In this document: positions 1 through 6,112 of the stretch, piece by piece
Layout: every line of letters begins with the position of its first letter
Numbering within the stretch: the stretch's first letter is position 1
Assembly: GCA_002354005.1 (NCBI GenBank)
Contig: DEKS01000026.1
Coordinates: 1 to 6,861 of the forward strand
Source: Bacteroidales bacterium UBA2716
GTDB lineage: Bacteria > Bacteroidota > Bacteroidia > Bacteroidales > UBA932
DNA: 6,861 nucleotides
Direction: 5' to 3'
Position numbers and translations under genes: made by a program
Notes under the pieces: generated by a model
What the model saw: the letters and a program-made list of their open reading frames with translations, nothing else
What the model was told of the DNA's origin: nothing
Database searches by the model: none

Positions 1-1285
1 TGAAAGGCAGCGTTGAGCCGGGATTCAAGATAAACATGGCGGCAAAGACACCCTTTTCCTGGTCGTGTGGATAGCGGACATCCACAATGTCCTCCATCTC
101 CATCACCAGCTCCGGATAAGGCGCCAGCCACTTTTCGATCTTGCCGCTGTAGAGGTATTTCTTGGCAAGGTCTATATCGTCGGCCATGCACTCGGAGAGT
201 TCCTTGGGCGTGTTGGCTATCAGGTGTTTGGAGGCGTTATAGGTGATGTTCAGGTCCTCGATGATCTCGTCTTCCTCTACCGGGACCTCTTCCCCGTTCA
301 GGGTTTTTTCTATCTCTTCCCAGGCCCAGCGCTTGGCCGGGTTCCGGATGAGCAGGCCGCGGCAAATCCGGGAGAGCGGCTCCGGCATATCGGCGGGGAT
401 GGCCAGGCGGCCTTTCACCTTGTCAAAAGCAAGCTGTTGCTCGGCCATGAACGCGCCCTCCCCCATCCAAAGGGAGAGGATGGTCATGCCCAGCGAATAA
501 AAATCGGCCTTGGGAGTGAGCTCAATGTAGGTTTTGTCCAGGATGGTGACGGTGTCCGTATACACCTCCGGGGCGGCATAAATGGGGGTACGGAGCTGCT
601 GGGTGGCACATTTGCCGTCCTTGTCCAGGAGGTCCGCGATGCCAAAGTCGCACAGGACGGTGGACATTTTTTGCCGGTCTTTAATAAGGATGTTGGCGGG
701 CTTTACATCTTTGTGCAGGACACCGGCCGCATGCAGTTTATCCAGGGCCATGGCCGTGTTGAGGACAATCGCAAGAATCCATTCTGCATTGCCTTTGAGG
801 CCGGCCTTGGCCACATTTCCCTCCGGGTAGTAGGCCATGAGTTCATAATCCTCGGCATACTCCACCAGCTCCACCGTATAGCCCTTTGGAAGGCTCTTAA
901 CGGCCGACAGCACGGCCTGGTTGGCCTTGAAGCCCGGGTTGCAGAGTTTGAGGGCGTATTCCCGCTTGCCGTCAGTTACCAGGTACAGAACCCCTTCCGA
1001 GCCGCTGCCGATAACCTTCTTGACGGTGAGGCTGTATTTTCCCACCTGGATGGTTTCACCGGGCTCATAGGTTTTGACACCGTCCTGGACGGGGGTGCCT
1101 CCCTCTGCACCAAGCGCCGCCGCCGTCTTCTGGAAGGCAGCGGTTTTCTGGGAAGCGGCCGTTTTTTGGAAGGCGGCGGTTATTTGCGGAGGCGCAGCTG
1201 CCGTTTTCTGCGGGGCTGCCGCCGTTTTCTGTGGGGCGGCCGCCGTCTTTTGCGGGGCGGCTTCTGTTTTCTGGGGATCGGCCAT
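1..1285 (-). CDS. Ser/Thr protein kinase-like protein with N-terminal QKT repeats (3' end beyond window)
   Basis: This frame is open from an ATG at 1285 through the left edge (428 codons visible, C-terminus missing). Residues 4-57 are a low-complexity tract of eight QKT/QIT-centred units. A eukaryotic-type (Hanks) kinase fold follows at about 82-330: glycine-rich loop GSGSEG (93-98), ATP lysine K113 in YALKL, catalytic loop HKDVKPAN (191-198, with D193 and N198), DFG (213-215), APE (238-240), subdomain IX aspartate D261 and subdomain XI arginine R319. So phosphotransfer to Ser/Thr is expected. Two deviations are visible: the HRD arginine is lysine, and no glutamate occurs between K113 and E139, where the alpha-C partner should lie. 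Residues about 331-428 form an acidic linker then a probably helical region. No membrane helix is seen, so it is probably cytoplasmic. It starts six bases after the zinc-ribbon gene stops, which suggests one operon. The kinase call is firm; its substrate is unknown. Confidence 0.9.
   Translation of the reverse strand, partial: MADPQKTEAAPQKTAAAPQKTAAAPQKTAAAPPQITAAFQKTAASQKTAAFQKTAAALGAEGGTPVQDGVKTYEPGETIQVGKYSLTVKKVIGSGSEGVLYLVTDGKREYALKLCNPGFKANQAVLSAVKSLPKGYTVELVEYAEDYELMAYYPEGNVAKAGLKGNAEWILAIVLNTAMALDKLHAAGVLHKDVKPANILIKDRQKMSTVLCDFGIADLLDKDGKCATQQLRTPIYAAPEVYTDTVTILDKTYIELTPKADFYSLGMTILSLWMGEGAFMAEQQLAFDKVKGRLAIPADMPEPLSRICRGLLIRNPAKRWAWEEIEKTLNGEEVPVEEDEIIEDLNITYNASKHLIANTPKELSECMADDIDLAKKYLYSGKIEKWLAPYPELVMEMEDIVDVRYPHDQEKGVFAAMFILNPGSTLPF
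1115..1276 (-). repeat. Tandem coding repeat, 18-24 bp units (QKT motif)
   Basis: The 5' end of the kinase gene consists of eight in-frame units. The core tripeptide is at residues 5, 12, 19, 26, 34 (as QIT), 40, 46 and 52. The first four units are spaced 21 bp apart and nearly identical (APQKTAA type); the later ones shorten to 18 bp and carry F or S in place of P. The gradient from near-identical to diverged copies suggests repeated unit duplication nearest the start codon. Each unit carries one threonine. The tract is probably unstructured. Confidence 0.85.
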
Positions 1286-1291
1286 TAGCTC

Positions 1292-2194
1292 TTATCTTTT
1301 ATAAACTTTCTTTTCGATTTTGGTGATGCAGAGTTCTGCGCCTTCCGTGCCCTCTTCCACCACCTGCATGGAGTCACAGGTGACCCAATGGCCGCCGAAT
1401 TCCGCAACGCAGCACTCTGAGGGGTTGTTGTGAAGGACGTTGCACTCATTGCATACCCAGCCCATTGTTTCCGTCACTTTGATCCCCCACCAGCGCTCTT
1501 CCATCACTTCCATCATGGCCACTTTGCGGGCCGTGTAGTAGTTGCGCTGCTCCTGAGGGGTCATACCCGCCGGCGGAAGCATCTCTTCCATCACCTTGTT
1601 GGCGTCTTCTATGGCTTGCCGGTATTCCGAGAGGATTTCTTCCCGGCTGCGGCCTATTTTGCGGCTGGTGACTTTGGGTTTCTCCGCGGCCGTGAAGCCC
1701 ACCTTGGCCATGAGGGCTTTCAGGCGGATTTCTGCCTCTGTGGGTTCTTCCGGGGTGCCGTCTTCCGGCGTGCCGGCCGTTTCCAGTTCCGCTTCCAACT
1801 GGGCTATTTTCACCAGCAGCCGGGCCGTCTCAAGGACCTTGGGGTCCTGTTTGGCTTTTTCCACCGCACGGCGGGCCGCCTTGGAGAGCGGCTGGCCGCA
1901 CTGACGGCAGAAAGGACGGAAATTGCGGATGTGGCAGGCCGGGCATTCCACGCCGTCCGCGGGCATGCCGCATTCCGGACAATCGATGTCTGAGGGGCTC
2001 ATGGGGGCACCGCAAAAGGTGCAATACGATGCCAGCTTGCCGCCGCAAACCGGACAGATTTCGTAGTCCGGGCGGTCCAGTGCCGCACCGCAATGGGGAC
2101 ACTTGAGGGGTGCGTCCTTCTCCTGATGCTGCGGCTGTTCCGCCTGCCGGGTGGCGGTCCTTTCCCGCTCCCGGGCTTTAAGATTCTCCTCCAT
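1292..2194 (-). CDS. Multi-zinc-ribbon protein of unknown function
   Basis: A 300-residue soluble protein. After a charged N-terminus, six CxxC knuckles follow in order (C32/C35, C47/C50, C58/C61, C72/C75, C84/C87, C96/C99), enough for three zinc ribbons; several have the CPxCG form of the bacterial zinc-ribbon (zinc_ribbon_2/DZR) families. Residues about 105-235 are charged and probably helical, with a Pro/Glu/Thr-rich linker near 145-160. The C-terminal part has another cysteine group (C248, C251, C261, C262, C273). Such proteins usually act as protein- or nucleic-acid-binding adaptors; no catalytic motif is visible. The frame extends upstream to a GTG at 2212, but that codon lies where transcription should begin, so the ATG at 2194 is preferred. 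The kinase gene follows after six bases, suggesting a shared transcript and perhaps a role as kinase partner or substrate (inference). Confidence 0.85.
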   Translation of the reverse strand: MEENLKARERERTATRQAEQPQHQEKDAPLKCPHCGAALDRPDYEICPVCGGKLASYCTFCGAPMSPSDIDCPECGMPADGVECPACHIRNFRPFCRQCGQPLSKAARRAVEKAKQDPKVLETARLLVKIAQLEAELETAGTPEDGTPEEPTEAEIRLKALMAKVGFTAAEKPKVTSRKIGRSREEILSEYRQAIEDANKVMEEMLPPAGMTPQEQRNYYTARKVAMMEVMEERWWGIKVTETMGWVCNECNVLHNNPSECCVAEFGGHWVTCDSMQVVEEGTEGAELCITKIEKKVYKR

Positions 2195-2218
2195 AGGCCT
2201 ATAATTACTCACTGTTTA

Positions 2219-2249
2219 CAAATATAAATGATTTCGCTCAACAATACAA
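2219..2249 (-). promoter_or_regulatory. Bacteroidetes-type promoter for the zinc-ribbon/kinase operon
   Basis: On the minus strand TATATTTG (2226 to 2219) matches the Bacteroidetes -7 consensus TAnnTTTG exactly, and TTG (2249 to 2247) lies 20 bases upstream as the -33 element. Transcription would begin near 2211-2214, giving a leader of about 17-20 bases before the ATG at 2194. No Shine-Dalgarno sequence is present in that short leader, as is usual in this phylum. Confidence 0.72.
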
Positions 2250-2283
2250 TTGTTTCCCGGATTAAAAAAAATCACTATCTTTG
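2250..2283 (+). promoter_or_regulatory. Bacteroidetes-type promoter for the membrane protein/acetyltransferase operon
   Basis: TATCTTTG (2276-2283) matches the -7 consensus TAnnTTTG exactly. The -33 element is less clear: TTG at 2250-2252 is 23 bases upstream, longer than usual, while TTTC at 2253-2256 has a better spacing of 19 but one mismatch to TTTG. The start point would be near 2287-2290, leaving a roughly 15-base, A/C-rich leader before the ATG at 2305. A TTG start codon at 2281 is excluded because it lies inside the -7 box. Confidence 0.68.
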
Positions 2284-2304
2284 AAAGAACAAACACAACA
2301 CGTC

Positions 2305-3996
2305 ATGTCACAGATGCTCACCTACCCAGGGTTTTCCGTGGTTTTCATCCAGACTTTCTCCGTGCACCACACCAAGGAGTTCATCCTGCCGCAATATGGC
2401 GTCCAGGACAGAAACTTTGCAGACTACGACGAATCCCGCGGCGTGTACATAGAAAAGGCAGATGCCCTGCAGGTGCCCATCGCCATGGTGGAGCGGGATA
2501 TCGAGAACCAGATCTTTGTCCTGCCACAAAACAAATCGGCCCAGGAAAATGTGCGCCGATACAGTCTCAGGGGCTTTGACTTTACCATGCCCATCGTACC
2601 AGCCCCGGACGAGTCCATCTATGAGGCCACTCTCAAGGGCCACTGCAACGTGGAGATGAACCTGTTCTTTGGCCATACCGTGAGCATCACCTACCGCTTC
2701 CTCTTCGACGGCCACGCCTGCCAGCTGTCCCGTCCGGTTACCACGGACCACATCATCGCTTTTCTGAGCAACTGGCTCAGCGCAGAATTCTGGTCCAAGG
2801 AAGAAGGCAGCGACAAAACCGCCATCGACTACGAAACCCATTTTGCCGTGGACGCCATCTGGCTGGACGCCATGGGCAATCCGCTGGATAAGCCGGAAGC
2901 CATCGGGAAACTTGGCACCGGCCGCAGCTTTGACGCCGTGGCGCTGCGCTACAAAAACTTCATCTACCAGCATTGCTCCCGTTTCAAGGAAGACACTCCG
3001 CTCGCGGAGCGAAAGCGCCTCCTGCGCCGCTGGACGCCCGGTTCCTTCTCCGTGGACAACGACCTCCACTACGCCATGGTGGACGTCTGGGAAAACATTC
3101 AGCATCTGGAGCCGGACGGCACAGACCTCTTTGCGTCAGACCGCACAGACCGTCTTTCAGAGGCAGAAATTATCGACCATATCCGGGAGGAACACAAGAA
3201 CGAGCTCATCGGCCTGCTGTCCCTGTATCCGGAAGAATGGCCCTACCGGGACCCGGCCGCCTATGATGAAGTGTGCGGGGAAAACATCGCTATTGACACG
3301 GACGACCTTGTCCTTGCCGGCAGCAGCCTGTGCGTGGTCATCGGGACCTACGGCCGCCGGGGCGCCGGAGAAGAAGGCGTCAACTGGGTGGAGCACCTCA
3401 AGGAACGCGCCCACTATCATGTCTCGTGGCCGGAATACCTCCTGATCCTGCAAATGATCCTGGCCAAGAAGTATGTCATCGGCCTGGCCACGGATACGGT
3501 GGTGCTGTCCACCCTCGACGCAGAAAAAAAGTCGTCCCAGGACCTGATTGGCGCCAACGCTGCCCTGTCCATGCGCCTCACCCGGATGGTCACCCAGCTG
3601 GACGTGGTCAAGTACTCCAAGTTCCCCTCGCACAAGGTCATGTTCGACCGCACCACCGCCCGTCTGGGGCTGGGAGAGGACTATGAGCGCCTGTCCTCCC
3701 TCATGGAAAACGTAGATAACAGCCTGCACAACCTGTCGGACTACAAGTCCATGCGCAGCGAGTTCCTCCTGAACATTATCCTGGCCATCATTTCCGTTGC
3801 GTCCACCTTCGAACTGTTCTTCCAGGAAGACGAAATGCCTTTCCTCACCTACTTCGGATTCGAGAGCAACCGCCTCTCTGCCATTGTGCTGGCCGCGGTT
3901 GCCTGCGTCACCATATTTGCCCTGCTGCTGGTGCTCACCAATTCCATCAGAAGCATCTGGGAGAGAATTAAATCACTTTTTAGCTATGAAGATTGA
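2305..3996 (+). CDS. Membrane-anchored protein of unknown function with C-terminal two-helix hairpin
   Basis: A 563-residue protein I do not recognise. Residues 1 to about 486 are soluble, with no signal peptide and no catalytic motif I can name. Residues about 460-482 look like a long amphipathic helix leading into the membrane. Two hydrophobic helices follow at about 487-506 and 524-545, joined by an acidic loop containing MPFLTYFGFE (511-520), and a short basic tail ends the protein. By the positive-inside rule the large domain and the tail are cytoplasmic and the loop periplasmic. This layout recalls CorA-type transporters (cytoplasmic domain, long helix, two C-terminal helices), but the GMN signature after the first helix is absent, so transport is not claimed. 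The ATG at 2305 is chosen because the upstream TTG lies in the promoter. The 3' end overlaps the acetyltransferase gene by 11 bases, indicating co-expression. Confidence 0.85.
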   Translation: MSQMLTYPGFSVVFIQTFSVHHTKEFILPQYGVQDRNFADYDESRGVYIEKADALQVPIAMVERDIENQIFVLPQNKSAQENVRRYSLRGFDFTMPIVPAPDESIYEATLKGHCNVEMNLFFGHTVSITYRFLFDGHACQLSRPVTTDHIIAFLSNWLSAEFWSKEEGSDKTAIDYETHFAVDAIWLDAMGNPLDKPEAIGKLGTGRSFDAVALRYKNFIYQHCSRFKEDTPLAERKRLLRRWTPGSFSVDNDLHYAMVDVWENIQHLEPDGTDLFASDRTDRLSEAEIIDHIREEHKNELIGLLSLYPEEWPYRDPAAYDEVCGENIAIDTDDLVLAGSSLCVVIGTYGRRGAGEEGVNWVEHLKERAHYHVSWPEYLLILQMILAKKYVIGLATDTVVLSTLDAEKKSSQDLIGANAALSMRLTRMVTQLDVVKYSKFPSHKVMFDRTTARLGLGEDYERLSSLMENVDNSLHNLSDYKSMRSEFLLNIILAIISVASTFELFFQEDEMPFLTYFGFESNRLSAIVLAAVACVTIFALLLVLTNSIRSIWERIKSLFSYED

Positions 3997-4495
3997 GTTT
4001 GCCACTGCGCAAGACGCTCCGGCGCTTGCCGATATTTTCTTTTCTCATCTTGCCGCCCACCCGGAATACATCTCCCACGGAGAAATGCAGATGGGCGTAG
4101 GCGAAGGAGTTATCCGGGACGGCGTACTGGTAGCGCAAACCGCCCCCGACGGCCGTCAAAAATGGATGAAGTACATCCTGTTACACATTGAGAATGAGGA
4201 ACTTGCAAGGGTCTGGAAGGCCGTATCGGAGCAAGGAGAAATCGTGGGCTTTGTAGTGGCCGATATCGAGGACGACGGAGATGCTCCCTTTGGGATGGTC
4301 TGCGACGTCCTGGTCAAGGAGGCATGCCGCGGCTGCGGCGCCGGAGAGGCGCTGCTGCAAACGGCCATCGCCTGGCTCCGCGGGCGCGGTGTCAGCGGCA
4401 TCTACCTGGAATCCGGCAAAAACAACCATGCCGCCCACCGCTTCTTCGAAAAGCGCGGCTTCACCCACATCTCGGAAATCTACAAGCTCGTGTGA
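3986..4495 (+). CDS. GNAT-family N-acetyltransferase
   Basis: A 169-residue protein of the usual single-domain GNAT length, predicted to transfer an acetyl group from acetyl-CoA to an amine. Residues 85-95 form the beta strand before motif A. Strand 105-110 leads into the acetyl-CoA pyrophosphate loop R115-G-C-G-A-G120, which fits the family Q/R-x-x-G-x-G/A pattern, followed by helix 121-134. Motif B is visible as LESGKNNHAAHRFFEKRGF (141-159), where an N..A..FFEKRGF pattern is characteristic. The substrate cannot be read from the sequence; small molecule or protein are both possible. The ATG at 3986 lies inside the end of the preceding gene in another frame, so translation is probably coupled; longer upstream extensions of this frame would only overlap the membrane-protein gene further. 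It ends four bases before the converging lipoprotein gene. Confidence 0.9.
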   Translation: MKIEFATAQDAPALADIFFSHLAAHPEYISHGEMQMGVGEGVIRDGVLVAQTAPDGRQKWMKYILLHIENEELARVWKAVSEQGEIVGFVVADIEDDGDAPFGMVCDVLVKEACRGCGAGEALLQTAIAWLRGRGVSGIYLESGKNNHAAHRFFEKRGFTHISEIYKLV

Positions 4496-4499
4496 GCGC

Positions 4500-4883
4500 C
4501 TACTCCACGTTAAAGGAATACTTGCGGATGGGTTCCTTGGTCTGGTCCGCCAGCTTCATGGCGCTGGTGGAGAGGACTTTCTGGAGGGTGAGGGAGTACT
4601 GGGCGGTGACGGTGTCCTTCACCTGGTCGTAGAAGGCGTCGGCGGCCTTTTCCACATTCTCGAAGGTGCTGGCGCGATTGTAAATGAAGGCATAGGGCGA
4701 CGCCCCGGCGGCCTTGTAGGCGGCCTCGTCCAGGAGTTTGCCCATGGCCGCCCCGGCCACGCTGTCCTGCAGCTCCTCAAAATCGGTCACCTCCGTGTAC
4801 ATGTACACCCAGTTGTTCACGGTTTTGGAACAGGCGCATAGCACCACAGCAGCCACCAGGGCCGGTATAAGCCACTTTTTCAT
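4500..4883 (-). CDS. Small predicted lipoprotein of unknown function
   Basis: A 127-residue protein with a lipoprotein signal: MKKW, a hydrophobic stretch (5-17), and the lipobox L15-C-A-C18, so the mature protein should begin at lipidated C18. The residues after the cysteine (S-K-T-V-N-N) lack the acidic cluster that marks surface-exported Bacteroidetes lipoproteins, so a periplasm-facing anchor is inferred. The rest is probably mostly helical and has no further cysteine; no named domain is recognised. It starts two bases after the clpX stop, so it should share the clpP-clpX transcript and may be coupled to clpX translation. An AAGG sits directly before the ATG but too close to act as a normal ribosome-binding site. 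A link to ClpXP function is not shown by the sequence. Confidence 0.82.
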   Translation of the reverse strand: MKKWLIPALVAAVVLCACSKTVNNWVYMYTEVTDFEELQDSVAGAAMGKLLDEAAYKAAGASPYAFIYNRASTFENVEKAADAFYDQVKDTVTAQYSLTLQKVLSTSAMKLADQTKEPIRKYSFNVE

Positions 4884-4885
4884 CC

Positions 4886-6112
4886 TTATTTCTCCAGTCT
4901 GGCCTTGGCGTAATCCAAGGTGAGGGTGAACGTTTTCTTATGGGACGACGGAGCCTCGAACATGGCATCCGCCATTACCTTTTCACAAATGCTGCGAAGG
5001 CCGCGGGCGCCCAGCTTGTTCTTGAGGGCGGTGTCCACAATGAGGTCCATCACGGCCGGCTCAATCTCCAGCTTGATGCCGTCCAGCTCGAACATCTTCT
5101 GGTACTGCCGCAGGAGTGCGTTCTTGGGCTCCGTGAGAATCCGCTTCAGGGAGTCCCGGTCCAGCTGGTCCAGGTAAGTAATGACCGGCAGACGTCCTAC
5201 AATCTCCGGAATAAGGCCATAGGCCCTGAGGTCCATGGCATCTACGTATTCCAGCAGATTGTCTTTGTCGATGCGCTGTTTTTCCTCCGCGCCGAAGCCG
5301 ATAATCTGGGTATTCTTCCGGAGGGCGATATGCCGCTCAATGCCCTCGAAGGCACCGCCGCAAATGAACAGGATATTCTGCGTATTCACGTGGATGAACT
5401 CCTGCTCCGGATGCTTGCGTCCCCCCTTGGGCGGCACATTCACGATGCTGCCCTCCAGGAGTTTGAGCATGGCCTGCTGCACGCCTTCGCCGGAAACGTC
5501 GCGCGTAATGGAAGGATTGTCGCTCTTGCGGGCAATTTTGTCTATCTCGTCGATGAATACAATCCCCCGCTCAGCCTTCACCTGGTCAAAATCGGCCTCC
5601 TGCAAAAGGCGCGTGAGGATGCTTTCCACATCCTCGCCAACGTAACCGGCTTCTGTAAGCACCGTGGCGTCCACGATGGTAAACGGCACGTCCAGCATCT
5701 TGGCGATGGTGCGGGCCAGCAGCGTTTTACCCGTACCGGTGGGACCCACCAGCAGGATGTTGCTCTTTTCCAGTTCCACGCCGTCATCGGCCTTCTCGAT
5801 GAGGTTGTGCTGCACGCGTTTGTAGTGGTTGTACACGGCCACCGCCAACACTTTTTTGGCGCGGTCCTGCCCAATCACATACTCATCCAGGTATGCTTTG
5901 ATTTCCTGCGGCTTAGGTGCCTTGCCCAGTTTGGGAGCCGGGCCGGCGGCCTTTTTCTGGCCCCCTTCCAGTTCCTCTACATACTGGGCGGCCAGTTTGG
6001 CGCAGTCCGAGCAAATAAACCCGTCCATCCCTTGCAGCATGAAAGGGACTTCTGCGTCTGTCCGTCCACAAAAGACACAACGACTACCCCGTGACGATAC
6101 TTTCTTAGCCAT
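4886..6112 (-). CDS. clpX: ATP-dependent Clp protease ATP-binding subunit ClpX
   Basis: A 408-residue AAA+ unfoldase that recognises substrates, unfolds them with ATP and feeds them into ClpP in the cytoplasm. Visible in order: the N-terminal zinc-binding domain with C12, C15, C34 and C37; Walker A GPTGTGKT (123-130); pore-1 loop GYVG (156-159); Walker B with IDE (187-189); the RKH pore loop (232-234); the IGF loop that docks on ClpP (271-273); arginine finger region near R307; and sensor 2 GARGLR (368-373). Length and motif set are normal for the family, with no sign of damage. Its ATG shares one base with the clpP stop codon (TAATG), so the two subunits are translationally coupled. The lipoprotein gene follows two bases after its stop. 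Confidence 0.99.
   Translation of the reverse strand: MAKKVSSRGSRCVFCGRTDAEVPFMLQGMDGFICSDCAKLAAQYVEELEGGQKKAAGPAPKLGKAPKPQEIKAYLDEYVIGQDRAKKVLAVAVYNHYKRVQHNLIEKADDGVELEKSNILLVGPTGTGKTLLARTIAKMLDVPFTIVDATVLTEAGYVGEDVESILTRLLQEADFDQVKAERGIVFIDEIDKIARKSDNPSITRDVSGEGVQQAMLKLLEGSIVNVPPKGGRKHPEQEFIHVNTQNILFICGGAFEGIERHIALRKNTQIIGFGAEEKQRIDKDNLLEYVDAMDLRAYGLIPEIVGRLPVITYLDQLDRDSLKRILTEPKNALLRQYQKMFELDGIKLEIEPAVMDLIVDTALKNKLGARGLRSICEKVMADAMFEAPSSHKKTFTLTLDYAKARLEK

Noticed and set aside
1115..1276. Possible CRISPR-like array
   Set aside because: The 21-bp periodic copies are contiguous and in frame with no spacers; it is a coding tandem repeat.
65..1288. 407-codon open frame on the plus strand
   Set aside because: It is antisense to the kinase frame, which has intact kinase motifs; its translation is low-complexity Gly/Arg-rich at the end, mirroring the repeat tract.
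1430..1993. Plus-strand frame of 187 codons
   Set aside because: Antisense to the zinc-ribbon gene, whose ordered CxxC motifs show which strand is coding.
2308..3105. Minus-strand frame of 265 codons
   Set aside because: Lies fully opposite the membrane-protein gene, which has a promoter, a natural start and membrane helices; the long shadow is explained by GC-rich codon use.
4281..4841. Plus-strand frame running through the convergent junction
   Set aside because: It overlaps the acetyltransferase in another frame and then runs antisense to the lipoprotein gene; both real genes have clear motifs.
4940..6094. Plus-strand frame of 384 codons
   Set aside because: Exactly opposite clpX, an unmistakable conserved gene; no promoter or family motif supports it.
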